Part shown: positions 43,430 through 53,726 of the stretch, one piece after another
Numbering within the stretch: position 1 is the stretch's first letter
Layout of the letters: every line of letters begins with the position of its first letter
Assembly (NCBI GenBank): GCA_018657625.1
Contig: JABHWU010000025.1
Location: forward strand, 38,754 to 102,753
Source of the DNA: Deltaproteobacteria bacterium
Lineage (GTDB): Bacteria; SAR324; XYD2-FULL-50-16
DNA length: 64,000 nt
Reading direction: 5' to 3'
The notes under the pieces: model-generated
The model's database searches: none
The model's input: only the letters and a program-made list of their open reading frames with translations
Told to the model about the DNA's origin: nothing
Program-made: the position numbers and the translations under genes

Positions 43430-45361
43430 ATGGGAAAAGTAATTGGAATTGATTTAGGGACAACAAATTCCTGTGTTGCCGTAATGGAAGGTGGTGACCC
43501 ACAGGTTATTACTAATGCAGAAGGTGCCAGGACGACGCCTTCAGTAGTGGCCTATACGGATAGTGGTGAAAGGCTTGTAGGGCAGGTAGCCAGGCGACAA
43601 GCGATCACTAACCCCGATAAAACAATTTATGCTGCAAAACGTCTGATTGGACGTCAGTTTGAATCGGAACAAGTGCAAAAGGATGTAAAAAACCTAAGTT
43701 ATAAAATTTCAAAGGCTCCGAGTAATTTAACACAAATTGATATTGGAGATAAAAAAAGTACACCTGCTGAAATCTCTGCCGCCATTTTACAGAAGATGAG
43801 ACAAACGGCAGAAGATTATCTGGGAGAGACGATAAATGATGCTGTGATAACCTGCCCAGCCTATTTTAATGATGCTCAAAGACAAGCTACGAAAGATGCT
43901 GGTAAAATTGCGGGATTAAATGTTCTCAGAGTAATCAATGAGCCAACAGCTGCAGCCTTGGCCTACGGCCTGGATAAAAAAAATGAACAATTAATAGCCA
44001 TTTTTGACCTTGGTGGAGGTACTTTTGATGTTTCTATTTTAGAAATTGGTGATGGTGTTTTTGAAGTAAAATCTACTAATGGTGATACCCATTTGGGTGG
44101 GGAAGATTTTGATTTAAGAATTATGGACTATTTGGCTGAAGAATTTAAGAAAGAGTATGTTATTGATCTTAGAGAAGATAAAATGGCACTTCAAAGACTA
44201 AAAGAAGCTGCTGAAAAAGCCAAACATGAACTATCTTCTTCCCTGGAAACTGAAATTAATTTACCGTTTATTACTGCAGATGCTTCAGGCCCAAAACACT
44301 TAAATATTAAACTGAGTCGATCAAAACTGGAGCAATTGGTAGAAGACTTAATTAGTCTCTGTCTTGAGCCAATGAAAGCAGCTCTGAAAGATGCCGGTGT
44401 ATCGAAGACAGATATCAGTGATGTGATAATGGTTGGTGGTATGACAAGAATGCCTAAAATAATGGAAATCGTAGAAGACTTTTTTGGAAAAGCACCTCAC
44501 AAAGGTGTGAACCCAGATGAAGTTGTGGCTATTGGCGCTGCTATTCAAGGTGGTGTTTTAACCGGTGATGTTAAAGATGTATTATTGCTGGATGTCACAC
44601 CTTTATCATTGGGAATTGAAACTCTTGGTGGTGTCGCTACTCGTTTAATTGAGCGTAATACAACCATTCCAACTAAAAAAAGTCAGATTTTTTCAACTGC
44701 CACCGATAGTCAACCGGCAGTTAGTATTCATGTCGTCCAAGGTGAACGAGAAATGTCTTCAGACAATAAAACCTTAGGACGTTTTGAATTGGTTGGTATT
44801 CCACCGGCACCAAGGGGTGTCCCTCAAATCGAAGTTACATTTGATATTGATGCTAACGGAATCGTCCATGTTTCTGCAAAAGATCTCGGAACAGGTAAGG
44901 AACAGAAAATTCAAATTACGACTTCAAGTGGATTGTCTGATGAAGAAATCGAAAAAATGGTTCAGGAAGCAGAACAGAATGCAGATGCTGACAAGAGTAA
45001 ACGTGAGTTAATTGATCTGAAAAATCAATCCGATTCATTAATTTATCAATGCGAAAAAACGGTCAAGGAATCCGGGGATAAATTATCAGACGAGGAAAAG
45101 GAAACCATCGATACTTCTATAAAAACCCTGAAAACAGCTTCTGAAAATGAAGATGTCGAAGGGATGAAGACGGGAATCGAAGCCTTAACTCAAGCCTTCC
45201 ATAAAGCTTCAGAAAACCTGTATAAAAATGCAGCCGGTGATCAAACTGATGGACAGGGCCAACCCAATCAAGAAGGTCAACAACAGGAGGATGGTGCGGA
45301 TACTAAAAACAAACCGGACGACGATGTTGTTGATGCTGAGTTTGAAGAAGTGAAGGATTAG
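43430..45361 (+). CDS. dnaK: Chaperone DnaK (Hsp70)
   Basis: ATP-dependent chaperone for nascent and misfolded proteins. I chose the ATG at 43430, preceded by GGAG, giving [21 protein letters not shown] at the N-terminus (643 residues). Other signatures are [20 protein letters not shown] and [16 protein letters not shown]. The substrate domain follows the hydrophobic linker [15 protein letters not shown], and the tail is acidic and Gln-rich, ending EFEEVKD. It lies downstream of grpE with a small gap. Co-regulation by CIRCE is expected. Confidence 0.98.
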   Translation: MGKVIGIDLGTTNSCVAVMEGGDPQVITNAEGARTTPSVVAYTDSGERLVGQVARRQAITNPDKTIYAAKRLIGRQFESEQVQKDVKNLSYKISKAPSNLTQIDIGDKKSTPAEISAAILQKMRQTAEDYLGETINDAVITCPAYFNDAQRQATKDAGKIAGLNVLRVINEPTAAALAYGLDKKNEQLIAIFDLGGGTFDVSILEIGDGVFEVKSTNGDTHLGGEDFDLRIMDYLAEEFKKEYVIDLREDKMALQRLKEAAEKAKHELSSSLETEINLPFITADASGPKHLNIKLSRSKLEQLVEDLISLCLEPMKAALKDAGVSKTDISDVIMVGGMTRMPKIMEIVEDFFGKAPHKGVNPDEVVAIGAAIQGGVLTGDVKDVLLLDVTPLSLGIETLGGVATRLIERNTTIPTKKSQIFSTATDSQPAVSIHVVQGEREMSSDNKTLGRFELVGIPPAPRGVPQIEVTFDIDANGIVHVSAKDLGTGKEQKIQITTSSGLSDEEIEKMVQEAEQNADADKSKRELIDLKNQSDSLIYQCEKTVKESGDKLSDEEKETIDTSIKTLKTASENEDVEGMKTGIEALTQAFHKASENLYKNAAGDQTDGQGQPNQEGQQQEDGADTKNKPDDDVVDAEFEEVKD

Positions 45362-45378
45362 GCTGGTTTAATTGTAAT

Positions 45379-45406
45379 AAAACCGGCGATTTATGCCGGT
45401 TTTATA
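45379..45406 (+). terminator. Terminator after dnaK
   Basis: AAAACCGGC (45379-45387) pairs with GCCGGTTTT (45395-45403) around 7 nt, 18 bp after the dnaK stop. The T run is short, so read-through into dnaJ is possible. Confidence 0.65.
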
Positions 45407-45514
45407 ATAGATCAGCCATGTACCTGATTATACGCATCTATTTTCAATCAAGCTGACTATCTAATTATTATTAAAATCTGTAATAAGTTGAAAAACTGAA
45501 AAAGGAAGATCATT

Positions 45515-46624
45515 TTGGCTAAACGTGATTATTATGAAGTGTTAGGGGTTTCCAGAGATACTAACCCTGAGGAACTAAAGAAAAAATATAGAAAGTTGGC
45601 TTTAAAATATCATCCGGATCGAAATCCGGATGATACTAAAGCAGAAGATCATTTTAAGGAAGTTTCAGAAGCATATGAAGTATTATCAGACCCGCAACGA
45701 AGATCCACCTATGATCAATTCGGCCATCAAGCTGATAATATGAGGGGTGGTGGAAATCCATTCGAAGGATCTGGTTTTGGTGATATATTCGGTGATGTCT
45801 TTTCTGAGTTTTTTGGTAGTGGGTCTTCCCGACGATCTGGCTCCAGGGGGCAAGCTGGTTCAGACCTTTCCTATAATATGGATCTGACTTTTGAACAGGC
45901 TGCCTTTGGATATACTACTGAACTGGTTATTCCCAGATTGGAGCAGTGTGAAGACTGTAACGGAACAGGTGCTAAATCGCAACGAGATATAGAAGTCTGC
46001 CCGGTTTGTTCTGGATCTGGTCAGCAAAGGATTCAGCAAGGTTTTTTTAGTGTTGCTACTACTTGTAGCCATTGTAAAGGTACGGGTAAAGTAATCAAGA
46101 AACCTTGTCCAAAATGTAACGGAAAAGGACGATATAATATTCGGAAAAAGCTCAAAGTTAATATTCCAGCAGGAATTGATACTGGTGCCAGAGTCAAATT
46201 GACGGGAGAAGGGGAAGCTGGTGTTAATGGTGGTCGGCGGGGAGACCTGTATTTGATGATTAATGTTTTAGATCATTCGATCTTTGAACGGGATAATTAC
46301 GATATTTATTGTAAAATTCCCATCAGTATAACCCAGGCATCATTGGGTTGTGAAATCGAAGTACCTACTTTGGAAGGTCGGGCGCGTTTAACGATACCGA
46401 CAGGTACCCAGAATGATCGGATCTTTAGATTAAAAAATAAAGGAATTGCCAGACTTCAAGGCAGTGGAAGAGGTGACCTCTATGTTCGAATTGTGGTGGA
46501 AATACCCACAAGTCTTAACAAAAAACAAAAAGAGATACTTGAAGAATTTGCTGCTATTTCAGGTGAGCATTGTACTCCAATGAAAAAATCCTTTATGGAT
46601 AAATTGAAAGAATTTATTATGTAA
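45515..46624 (+). CDS. dnaJ: Chaperone protein DnaJ
   Basis: Hsp40 co-chaperone that delivers substrate to DnaK and stimulates its ATPase. The 369 residues hold the J domain with KYHPDRNPD (HPD motif), a Gly/Phe-rich linker, four zinc repeats ([32 protein letters not shown]) and the two C-terminal beta domains. The start is a TTG preceded by AAGGAAG. It follows dnaK after a 150-bp gap containing a terminator-like hairpin, so it may partly have its own promoter. Confidence 0.97.
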   Translation: MAKRDYYEVLGVSRDTNPEELKKKYRKLALKYHPDRNPDDTKAEDHFKEVSEAYEVLSDPQRRSTYDQFGHQADNMRGGGNPFEGSGFGDIFGDVFSEFFGSGSSRRSGSRGQAGSDLSYNMDLTFEQAAFGYTTELVIPRLEQCEDCNGTGAKSQRDIEVCPVCSGSGQQRIQQGFFSVATTCSHCKGTGKVIKKPCPKCNGKGRYNIRKKLKVNIPAGIDTGARVKLTGEGEAGVNGGRRGDLYLMINVLDHSIFERDNYDIYCKIPISITQASLGCEIEVPTLEGRARLTIPTGTQNDRIFRLKNKGIARLQGSGRGDLYVRIVVEIPTSLNKKQKEILEEFAAISGEHCTPMKKSFMDKLKEFIM

Positions 46625-46677
46625 TCAGTTTGATGATAACTAAACCTATTCTGAAAAAGATTTCATTTAAAAGATAA

Positions 46678-47568
46678 ATGTCTACCTTCAGTGAAATATA
46701 TTGCATAATAAAAGTATCGGAACTTGATTACCATTTGGCGATGGAATCCAGAAAAAATATGTTTCATCGTCTGGATGAATCCAAACAAAATCAAGTTAAA
46801 AAGAGCCACGAAAATCAAACCAAATTTATTGAAAACCTTAAAACCTTCTCAAAAAAGCTGGGAATGAAGGTCCATTTTCTTAATGAAGATCAAATGGACC
46901 AAATTCATCCCGGATGTAATGATCTTATTATCAGTTGCGGTGGAGATGGTACTTTCTTAAGCTGCGCTCAAAAATATCAGGATTCAATATTGTTGGGCAT
47001 GAACTCCGATTATAAGCCAAAAGCTGGTGTTGGTAGTTATGGTGCTCTTACCTCTATTAATCGAACCAATTTAAAAAGAAGACTTGAGGAAATCAAAGAC
47101 CAAAAATTCTTTATTGATCAATGGAAGCGTTTACAGACTAAAGTAAATAATCAATTAATAGAAAGATATGCCGTTAATGAAATTTATTTCGGGCAAAGAA
47201 TTTCCTACGAGACTTGTGATATTAATATTCAACATTCTAGAATGAGTCAGGACTTCAACTGTTCCGGTGTTTTAACCTGTACCGGTATGGGAAGTCATGC
47301 CTGGCATTATAATGCCGGAGGTAGTCCTTTCAGCAATGAACTTGATGCTTTTGGATTTAAAGTATTGTTCCCCAACTTAAAAAGAACCTTGAAGTTTGCT
47401 TCAGGAATCGTTTCTGGCAGAAATGAGCTTATTATCTATCCGTTGAGAGATAATTATGTGCTGTCATATGATTCCAAATCGGATGTCATTACTACTCAAT
47501 TAGGAGATGAAGTTAGAATTTCATTGGCACCTGATAGTGCTGTTCGTGTCATCTCTTTCCATGATTAA
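46678..47568 (+). CDS. nadK: NAD kinase (divergent)
   Basis: The enzyme phosphorylates NAD to NADP. The 296 residues contain the GGDGT motif (88-92), the ILLGMNSDYKP turn, a NE pair in YAVNEIYFG and CSGVLTCTGMGSHAW, which corresponds to the NAD-binding loop (S/T)xxGSTAW. The N-terminal 75 residues are unusual, with a helical region before the core (KNMFHRLDESKQNQ). Similarity is lower than in standard PpnK, so a relative such as a diacylglycerol-kinase-fold enzyme is less likely but possible. It follows dnaJ by 53 bp. Confidence 0.8.
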   Translation: MSTFSEIYCIIKVSELDYHLAMESRKNMFHRLDESKQNQVKKSHENQTKFIENLKTFSKKLGMKVHFLNEDQMDQIHPGCNDLIISCGGDGTFLSCAQKYQDSILLGMNSDYKPKAGVGSYGALTSINRTNLKRRLEEIKDQKFFIDQWKRLQTKVNNQLIERYAVNEIYFGQRISYETCDINIQHSRMSQDFNCSGVLTCTGMGSHAWHYNAGGSPFSNELDAFGFKVLFPNLKRTLKFASGIVSGRNELIIYPLRDNYVLSYDSKSDVITTQLGDEVRISLAPDSAVRVISFHD

Positions 47569-47689
47569 TTTAAAAAAAACTTGACGTTTTTCGGCCATTT
47601 CCGAGAGTCTGAGAGTTCCTAAAACAATTAAAAATAGTTGTAAGTTACTGTTTTTTAACCCATATTTACTTTAACAGAAACGGATTATC

Positions 47690-48631
47690 ATGCTTGGACC
47701 CCTTAAAATATTCACAGGTAGTGCTCATCCTGATTTTGCCCAGGATATATGTAATTATATGGCAATGGAGTTATCTCCAATAGAAACTGTGCATTTTAGT
47801 AATCAGAACATGTTGGTTCAGTTATTGGACAATGTCAGGGAATCTGATGTTTTTGTCATTCAATCATCTTGTCCCCCGGTCAGTGATAATATAGTCGAAA
47901 CATTTTTATTGCTGGACAGTTTGAGGCATTCTTCGGCTGCCAGGGTTACTGCAGTGTTACCCTATTTTCCATATGTTCGATCTGATAAAAAAGATCAGCC
48001 CAGAATATCGATTGCGGCCAAACTGATGGCTAAACTTCATCAGGCAGCTGGTGCCAATCGTGTTTTGACAATGGATTTGCACTCACCTCAAATTCAGGGG
48101 TTTTTTGACGTTCCGGTAGATCAGTTACTAGCTACGGACGTATTCGTTGAATATTTTAAAAAACGGGATTTAACAAATTTTGTTATTGTGGCAGCGGATG
48201 TCGGAGAGGCCAAACATCTGGGTCGATATGCGAATCGCTTAAATTTACCTATGGCTATTATTGATAAAAGAAGATTGGGTAATTCTGACACTGTTATACC
48301 AACACATTTGATCGGTGATGTAGATGGTTTAAATGCATTAATCATTGATGATGAAGTTGCTTCAGCAGGTACTTTATGTAAAGCGGCTGAATTTTTAAAA
48401 GAGCATGGCGCTAAATCAGTAACATCAGCAGTTGTACATCCTGTACTAAGTGGGAATGCGATTGAAAAAATTAATAAAAGCCCCATTGATGAACTGGTTG
48501 TAACGAATTCTATCCCCGTCGCTGATAAGGTTCAGCAATGCTCCAAAATAACGGTTCTTTCCGTAGCGCCGATGTTTGCTAAGGCAATACAACGAATCCA
48601 TAATGGTGATTCTATCAGCGTTTTGTTTTAA
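47690..48631 (+). CDS. prs: Ribose-phosphate pyrophosphokinase (PRPP synthetase)
   Basis: It makes PRPP from ribose-5-phosphate and ATP for nucleotide, histidine and NAD synthesis. The 313 residues have the PRPP signature MDLHSPQIQGFFDVPVD (about 128-144), the flexible-loop YVRSDKKDQPRISIAAK region, DKRRLGN after the second Rossmann strand and the PRPP loop ALIIDDEVASAGTL. Length is normal. It is monocistronic, with a strong shared terminator immediately after. HisG uses its product. Confidence 0.96.
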   Translation: MLGPLKIFTGSAHPDFAQDICNYMAMELSPIETVHFSNQNMLVQLLDNVRESDVFVIQSSCPPVSDNIVETFLLLDSLRHSSAARVTAVLPYFPYVRSDKKDQPRISIAAKLMAKLHQAAGANRVLTMDLHSPQIQGFFDVPVDQLLATDVFVEYFKKRDLTNFVIVAADVGEAKHLGRYANRLNLPMAIIDKRRLGNSDTVIPTHLIGDVDGLNALIIDDEVASAGTLCKAAEFLKEHGAKSVTSAVVHPVLSGNAIEKINKSPIDELVVTNSIPVADKVQQCSKITVLSVAPMFAKAIQRIHNGDSISVLF

Positions 48632-48640
48632 TGACCAAAA

Positions 48641-48672
48641 AAAAAGCCTGAAAGTTACCCTTCAGGCTTTTT
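48641..48672. terminator. Bidirectional terminator between prs and flgE
   Basis: AAAAAGCCTGAA (48641-48652) pairs perfectly with TTCAGGCTTTTT (48661-48672) around 8 nt, with A and T runs on the outer sides. It serves both convergent transcripts. Confidence 0.92.
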
Positions 48673-48688
48673 GATAATTGTTTTTATT

Positions 48689-50167
48689 TTACCGCTTCAT
48701 TTGAATCATATCAGCCAGTATTTCGTCACTGGTAGTAACTGTTTTGGCACTGGCCTGGAATGCCCGTTGCCCTTCAATCATCTTCACGAATTCACTGGAC
48801 AATTCAACATTTGAATGTTCAAGAGAACGGGAATGAACTGTTCCTAAACCGTTTTTACCAGGATCATCTTCAATCGCTGCTCCAGACTCAAAAGACTCAA
48901 CGTAGTAATTATTTCCTTTTTGTGTCAATTTTTCAGCGGCCTTGAAATCAGAAATGATAATTCGGCCCAGGGCTTTTATATTACCTGAATCAAATGATCC
49001 TTCGATGGTTCCATCGGTTTTGATAAAAATATTTTCGATTTTACCGGATTTCATACCATCAGCATTAATTGTATGCACGTTAAAATCAGAAGCGAATTGA
49101 GTAACACCATCCAATCCTGATCTTAAGTCAGAAGGATTATCCGGGTTGCTTTCTTTGCCAAAGTTTAAACCAATGGTTTGAGTTAATCCTGCTCCTGCGA
49201 AATCAATACCTACCTGTAAAACAGGAAGCGCTACATCTCTGGGAAGTGGAACCAGTTCAGCTGGACCCGGTAAAGTACCGGGAGGAGCTACAGGATCAAC
49301 GGGTGGTTCTCTGATTTCTGCCGGTGTCTGGGTCAGTAAACGACCGTCATTACTGAATGTCATAATACCACCACCCACGGCTTTATTAACACCAGCTGTG
49401 CCGCCTTCTAAATCATCACCGGGCACCAGTACCAGCCATTGCCAGTTGTTTTTAATTTCTGTTCCTGCAATAGGCTGTCCTGTAACTGGATCAGTTTGTT
49501 CAGCCTGATCTTTCATTTTTCGGAAAACAACATTAATAGCATGTTCATTTCCTTGGTTATCAATAACATTTACTGATGTGGAAAAATTGTACATATCCGC
49601 AGTTACATTTTCGAAATCGAAAGGGATTTCCGGTGGTACGGCATTGCTATCCAAATTTGCTTTAATTGAGATCCCGGTCCCTTCCGTGAGACCATCTCCA
49701 GTCTGTTTTGGCGGATCAATCTGATCTAAAATATTGATATTTTTTAGATTGCCAATTGATCGCTTAGACTCCGGATCAATGTCCTTAACCTGTAAAAATT
49801 TACCATCTTCAGTGGTTAAAAATCCCTTTTTATCATAACCAAACTGTCCGGCACGAGTATATAAAATATTGCCGGCTTCATCACGAACAGTAAAAAAACC
49901 ACTACCGTCAATTGCAACATCTGTTTCCAGTTCTGTTTGCTCAAAGGAACCCTGTGTTTGGATGTTTTGAACAGAACCGATACTAACTCCTTTGCCAATT
50001 TTATTGCCGGTGTCACCCTCTAATGAGGTTGCCATTAAATCTTCAAAATTGACCCGGTTAAACTTGTAGCCGAGTGTATTGACATTGGCAATATTACTTC
50101 CCGTTACAGTCATTGACTTTGAATGGGATTTTACTCCGCTTGCTCCTGAATAAAGTGAACCAAGCAT
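48689..50167 (-). CDS. flgE: Flagellar hook protein FlgE
   Basis: FlgE polymerises outside the cell into the hook joining rod and filament. The 492 residues have the N-terminal motif MLGSLYSGASGVKSHSKSMTVTGSNIANVNTLGYK, a variable central region (about 150-370) including a Pro-rich stretch (EPPVDPVAPPGTLPGPAEL), and the C-terminal LEHSNVELSSEFVKMIEGQRAFQASAKTVTTSDEIL coiled coil. No signal peptide, as expected for type III export. It is the last gene of the minus-strand fliJ-motE-fliK-flgD-flgE operon. Confidence 0.96.
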   Translation of the reverse strand: MLGSLYSGASGVKSHSKSMTVTGSNIANVNTLGYKFNRVNFEDLMATSLEGDTGNKIGKGVSIGSVQNIQTQGSFEQTELETDVAIDGSGFFTVRDEAGNILYTRAGQFGYDKKGFLTTEDGKFLQVKDIDPESKRSIGNLKNINILDQIDPPKQTGDGLTEGTGISIKANLDSNAVPPEIPFDFENVTADMYNFSTSVNVIDNQGNEHAINVVFRKMKDQAEQTDPVTGQPIAGTEIKNNWQWLVLVPGDDLEGGTAGVNKAVGGGIMTFSNDGRLLTQTPAEIREPPVDPVAPPGTLPGPAELVPLPRDVALPVLQVGIDFAGAGLTQTIGLNFGKESNPDNPSDLRSGLDGVTQFASDFNVHTINADGMKSGKIENIFIKTDGTIEGSFDSGNIKALGRIIISDFKAAEKLTQKGNNYYVESFESGAAIEDDPGKNGLGTVHSRSLEHSNVELSSEFVKMIEGQRAFQASAKTVTTSDEILADMIQMKR

Positions 50168-50243
50168 ACCTTCACTCCTTGAATAAATGGATTACAATCT
50201 CTGTTATAATTTTGCTATTCACATCCTTGTGATTTGTAGCATT

Positions 50244-50996
50244 TTATTTTGTGATCAGTTCTTTAGGTGGTAATTGGTTCATTATCGGTAATGGTTTTGC
50301 ACTTCCAAATAATTGTTGGGAAGCATTATCGATAGTTCTAACCTGTGATAAAGGCATCGATTTATGTGCTGTTTTAACCCAGGGCTTACCATCTTTATAT
50401 TCAATTTGGTTTACTCTACCAGAATTGAACCCTTGCACTCTCCCTGATGTACCATTCAAATAGTTAGCGATGAAATTAATTTTATATTTTCCATCACCCA
50501 TTAAGACACCTTCGTTGTTTTTACCTTCCCAGGTAAATCTGTGTTTTCCGGTTGAAGTCAACCCCAGTTCCTGATTAAAGATAGGAGTGCCATCAGTATC
50601 TTCAACACTGACTCTGATATTGTTTGCATCTTTATCTAAATCAAAAAAGACCGGACTTCCACTACCCTTATTCAAAGAAACCTGTTCTGTTTCCAGCAAT
50701 ACATCCTTTTCCAGGAATTGTAGTGCCTGAAATCTGGCAATTTCGCCCTGAGTACTATTCAATGCTTTCATCTGATTATTCAGATTTTCCAATTGCTCCA
50801 TGGACCCTAATTGAGCCATTTGACTCATCATGGCACCGCTATCCATTGGATCAGTGGGGCTTTGGTGACTCACTTGTGTTAAAAAGAGATTCATAAAATC
50901 ATCTTTTTGTAGCTCCTGACTGTTTTTGGACTTCGTAGCCATATTTCTTAAGTTTGTTTGAGCATTGGCTATTGTTTCATTGGCTGATACTGACAC
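50244..50996 (-). CDS. flgD: Flagellar hook assembly protein FlgD
   Basis: FlgD caps the growing hook so FlgE subunits can fold into place. The 250-residue protein has the N-terminal cap region DDFMNLFLTQVSHQSPTDPMD followed by MAQLGSMEQLENLNNQM, and a C-terminal beta domain with FTWEGKNNEGVLMGDGKYKI (FlgD Ig-like). Length is normal. It lies between fliK (14 bp) and flgE (76 bp) and is exported by the flagellar type III apparatus. Confidence 0.95.
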   Translation of the reverse strand: MSVSANETIANAQTNLRNMATKSKNSQELQKDDFMNLFLTQVSHQSPTDPMDSGAMMSQMAQLGSMEQLENLNNQMKALNSTQGEIARFQALQFLEKDVLLETEQVSLNKGSGSPVFFDLDKDANNIRVSVEDTDGTPIFNQELGLTSTGKHRFTWEGKNNEGVLMGDGKYKINFIANYLNGTSGRVQGFNSGRVNQIEYKDGKPWVKTAHKSMPLSQVRTIDNASQQLFGSAKPLPIMNQLPPKELITK

Positions 50997-51010
50997 GCTA
51001 ACTCCTTTGT

Positions 51011-52240
51011 CTAGGCGTAAATACTCATTCCTGAGTTGTTAACACTTGATATAACGGGTTTTTCTTCGATAACCTCATCCATTTTAACATCTTCTGATTT
51101 CATTGATGCATTTTGAGTACCGGCTTCAAAATTATGATCCGATTTTGTTTGGTTTTCAAATCCTGCAAACATGTTTTCCTGATTTGACTGGTCATTCACC
51201 AGGATAGAAATATCATCCAGTTTAACACCTTGTTGTTCAAGGGTCTGCTGCAATTCTGCCAATTGAGGTTCCAATGCTTCTTTAACCATTTGGTTCTCAA
51301 CTTTCAAAATACCGGTCATGCCATCATTGACCTTTTTCAATCGAACTTCCAGTTTTCCTAAATGTTCCGGGCTAAGTTTAATGATCATTTCCGATTTATT
51401 GGAAGATAACATCATCTTAACTTTATCAACAATTTGTTGCATCTGAAGTTGATCACTACGGGCGGCACTGGTTTGTTTGCTTTGAAGTACCGACTGGAAT
51501 TGTTTAGTATTTCCCACATTATCATTTATGGAAACGGGGGATCCAGATTTAACTGCTAATTTACCAGTCCCCTTCCCAAAAGCTGATCCTTCCTTATTCA
51601 TCTGTTGATTTAAGGATGATTGGTTTAGATTTGAGGAAATAATGCTATTATTCGCAGCACCTACTGGATTTTGATTGTATTTAAATTGGGCGTTTTTTCC
51701 CATTTCCTGCACAATATTAAGCATACCTTTTTTGGCGGTTTGATTTTGAATATCATCAAACTTTATCTCAGCCAGATTGGCATCTGCTTTTTGCGATTTT
51801 TGTGCGAGTTCGGTTTTTCCTGATTCCTGCTGATTGATCTGTTCAGGAGTTCCGTTTTCCTGAATGGTAGGTGTTCGGTATCGCGCTTTCTGGCCAGATA
51901 CTTTTTCCTGGATGGCAGACTGTTCAATACTACTTTTAGCCATTTGGGATTCTGACTTCCATTCTTTTTCAGAGGCTTTAATTAAAGCTGTTTGAGAAAC
52001 CATCGCCAATTCATCATTTTTTTCAGTGTCATCCAGATTCCGTTTGTCTTCAATATCCTGACGGTGTTGCTGGCTTTTACTGATAGAGGAATCTTGTTGA
52101 TCGAATAGATCAATATTTTGTTGGGCGCTAATCAGATGATTGTCGAAATTAAATGTTTGGTCTGAAGAGACCGGTTCTTGATTTGACTTTTCTGGTACCT
52201 GGTTGTTTGCCACAGATACCTGAGATTGAGAAATTTGCAT
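51011..52240 (-). CDS. fliK: Flagellar hook-length control protein FliK
   Basis: FliK measures hook length and triggers the export substrate switch. The 409-residue product is Gln/Asn/Ser-rich and disordered for about 260 residues, as usual. The conserved C-terminal domain (about 265-355) contains SNKSEMIIKLSPEHLGKLEV and LEQQGVKLDDISILVND. It precedes flgD directly, the usual order. Length of the disordered region is plausibly tied to hook length. Confidence 0.93.
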   Translation of the reverse strand: MQISQSQVSVANNQVPEKSNQEPVSSDQTFNFDNHLISAQQNIDLFDQQDSSISKSQQHRQDIEDKRNLDDTEKNDELAMVSQTALIKASEKEWKSESQMAKSSIEQSAIQEKVSGQKARYRTPTIQENGTPEQINQQESGKTELAQKSQKADANLAEIKFDDIQNQTAKKGMLNIVQEMGKNAQFKYNQNPVGAANNSIISSNLNQSSLNQQMNKEGSAFGKGTGKLAVKSGSPVSINDNVGNTKQFQSVLQSKQTSAARSDQLQMQQIVDKVKMMLSSNKSEMIIKLSPEHLGKLEVRLKKVNDGMTGILKVENQMVKEALEPQLAELQQTLEQQGVKLDDISILVNDQSNQENMFAGFENQTKSDHNFEAGTQNASMKSEDVKMDEVIEEKPVISSVNNSGMSIYA

Positions 52241-52308
52241 TCCAACTCCTTACCTGGAATTTTCACGTTTTCGTCCCTGAAAACCTATAATGGTATTAAA
52301 ATTTATCC

Positions 52309-52908
52309 TTATTTGTTCAACAGCTCTTCCTGACCTGCCTTGAACCCGCTGACCTTTTCAGTGATATCAACTGCCACTTTTGGATCCATCAATTGCATGA
52401 TGGCAGAAGCTTTTCTGGGGTTCATTCTCATGATGATGTGCATGGCGGTAACACGATCCATTTGGTTCATAAATACCGCTGTTGCCTCCGGATCCATCGT
52501 CTCATAGTATTTTACCATCCTGGTAATGTCCTTTTCATCCATCTCTTTACGGGTTTTCCGTATGGTTTCAACTTCCGCGGAAAGCTTTCGCATCTGATCA
52601 AGTTTTTGCTCAATCTGCTGGGCTAAAGTTTTTAATTCATTAGCTTTTTGTTGATGGATGGCTTCTCTTCTTCGGAGTTCTTCTTCTCTTTTTTTAAGCG
52701 CTGTTAAAACCTGAATTTCAGCTTTGGTATATTGATGAGTTTCTTTTTGATATTCACCGGTGTCCGAAGATGCATCCTCTGTTTCGAAAGTACCTGGTTT
52801 TATTTTATTAACCCAGTTTTTCATCGTCGTCATACTGTAGACTGGCTGTAAGCTGCATAGACAGATGAAAACTAGAAATAGAGTACTCTTTTTAACTTTT
52901 GAATGCAT
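52309..52908 (-). CDS. motE: Flagellar MotE-like chaperone protein
   Basis: The 199-residue protein has an N-terminal hydrophobic anchor or signal (about 9-25), a charged coiled coil (about 60-125) and an MgtE-N-like helical domain (about 130-195, YYETMDPEATAVFMNQMDRV then NPRKASAIMQLMDPK). This is the MotE type, a periplasmic-facing chaperone for the stator protein MotC. It sits between fliJ (5 bp) and fliK, as in many flagellar clusters. A general MgtE-like cytosolic role is the main alternative. Confidence 0.85.
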   Translation of the reverse strand: MHSKVKKSTLFLVFICLCSLQPVYSMTTMKNWVNKIKPGTFETEDASSDTGEYQKETHQYTKAEIQVLTALKKREEELRRREAIHQQKANELKTLAQQIEQKLDQMRKLSAEVETIRKTRKEMDEKDITRMVKYYETMDPEATAVFMNQMDRVTAMHIIMRMNPRKASAIMQLMDPKVAVDITEKVSGFKAGQEELLNK

Positions 52909-52913
52909 AGTTA

Positions 52914-53366
52914 TCAGTGGTTTTTAATTCGGTTGCGTTGAAACTGGTTTCCGGCAATTTCATCCATGTGTTTGCGTTCTAATTGTGCAATTTTTTCCAT
53001 AAATCTTTTCAACTCTTTTTCTTTCAGTATTTCCAGTGTTTTTCTGGCTCTAGAGGCTTGAATCAATATATTTTGTTTTTCTTCAACGGCCTGATGCGCT
53101 AGTTCAAGTTTTTGATAATAGTCTGCTAATTCGAGTTTTGTTCTGGCTTTGAAGGAACTTTGCATTTTTAGTTCCTGAATCGTAAACGAACCCGCCTGTT
53201 TTTTTTGATTAAGACTAATATCAGCCTGGAAGGCTCTGTTTTTTGTCCCATCAATTTGGTTTTTAATAGATTGTTCGATGGCCACTTTTTCTGCTAAATC
53301 TTTCATTTTAATTTTTTCCTGTCGGAGTCTGACATCCAAAGCAGTTTGAAGTGAAAATTGAAACAT
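52914..53366 (-). CDS. fliJ: Flagellar export protein FliJ
   Basis: FliJ is the coiled-coil stalk of the flagellar type III ATPase complex. The 150-residue protein is almost entirely helical and charged, beginning FQFSLQTALDVRLRQEKIKM, which fits the FliJ start, and lacks Pro in the coil. It is the first visible gene of the operon, 5 bp before motE. fliI, its usual upstream neighbour, is not in the window, so the cluster is split here. Confidence 0.88.
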   Translation of the reverse strand: MFQFSLQTALDVRLRQEKIKMKDLAEKVAIEQSIKNQIDGTKNRAFQADISLNQKKQAGSFTIQELKMQSSFKARTKLELADYYQKLELAHQAVEEKQNILIQASRARKTLEILKEKELKRFMEKIAQLERKHMDEIAGNQFQRNRIKNH

Positions 53367-53726
53367 ATTCTCAATCTGTTATCCAAATAATTAATAGCGT
53401 TTTTCTGATTTTGATATATTCAATACAAAAGATATGCCCCAATGAGCATATCTAATGAATCATATTTTATGGTTGGACTCTATTTTTCCTTCAATCAATA
53501 AATCTGCTAGATAAAGTAGAATAGCGCCTGAGACTTTATCATCCAGATGTCTGCTTTTAATAAAACCATTCCTTCTTTATATTCTACCTACCCTCTGTTT
53601 ATAAAATCTGCAAAAAAGAAATTCTTGATTAAATTAATGAATCGCTGGATAATAAGATGTCAAACATTCTAATTCTTTATAGTTTCATCAAAATACGGAT
53701 TTTATATAGTTAAAAAATAATTGAAA
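53367..53726. other. Divergent intergenic region with hairpin
   Basis: This 360-bp AT-rich region lies between fliJ and the response-regulator gene. AGATATGC (53430-53437) and GCATATCT (53446-53453) form a perfect 8-bp hairpin about 65 bp before fliJ, possibly a leader structure or regulator site. No RNA gene or ORF is supported. Confidence 0.45.

Noticed and set aside
48121..48486. 121-codon ORF antisense to prs
   Set aside because: It lies fully inside the well-supported prs gene and has no recognisable features.
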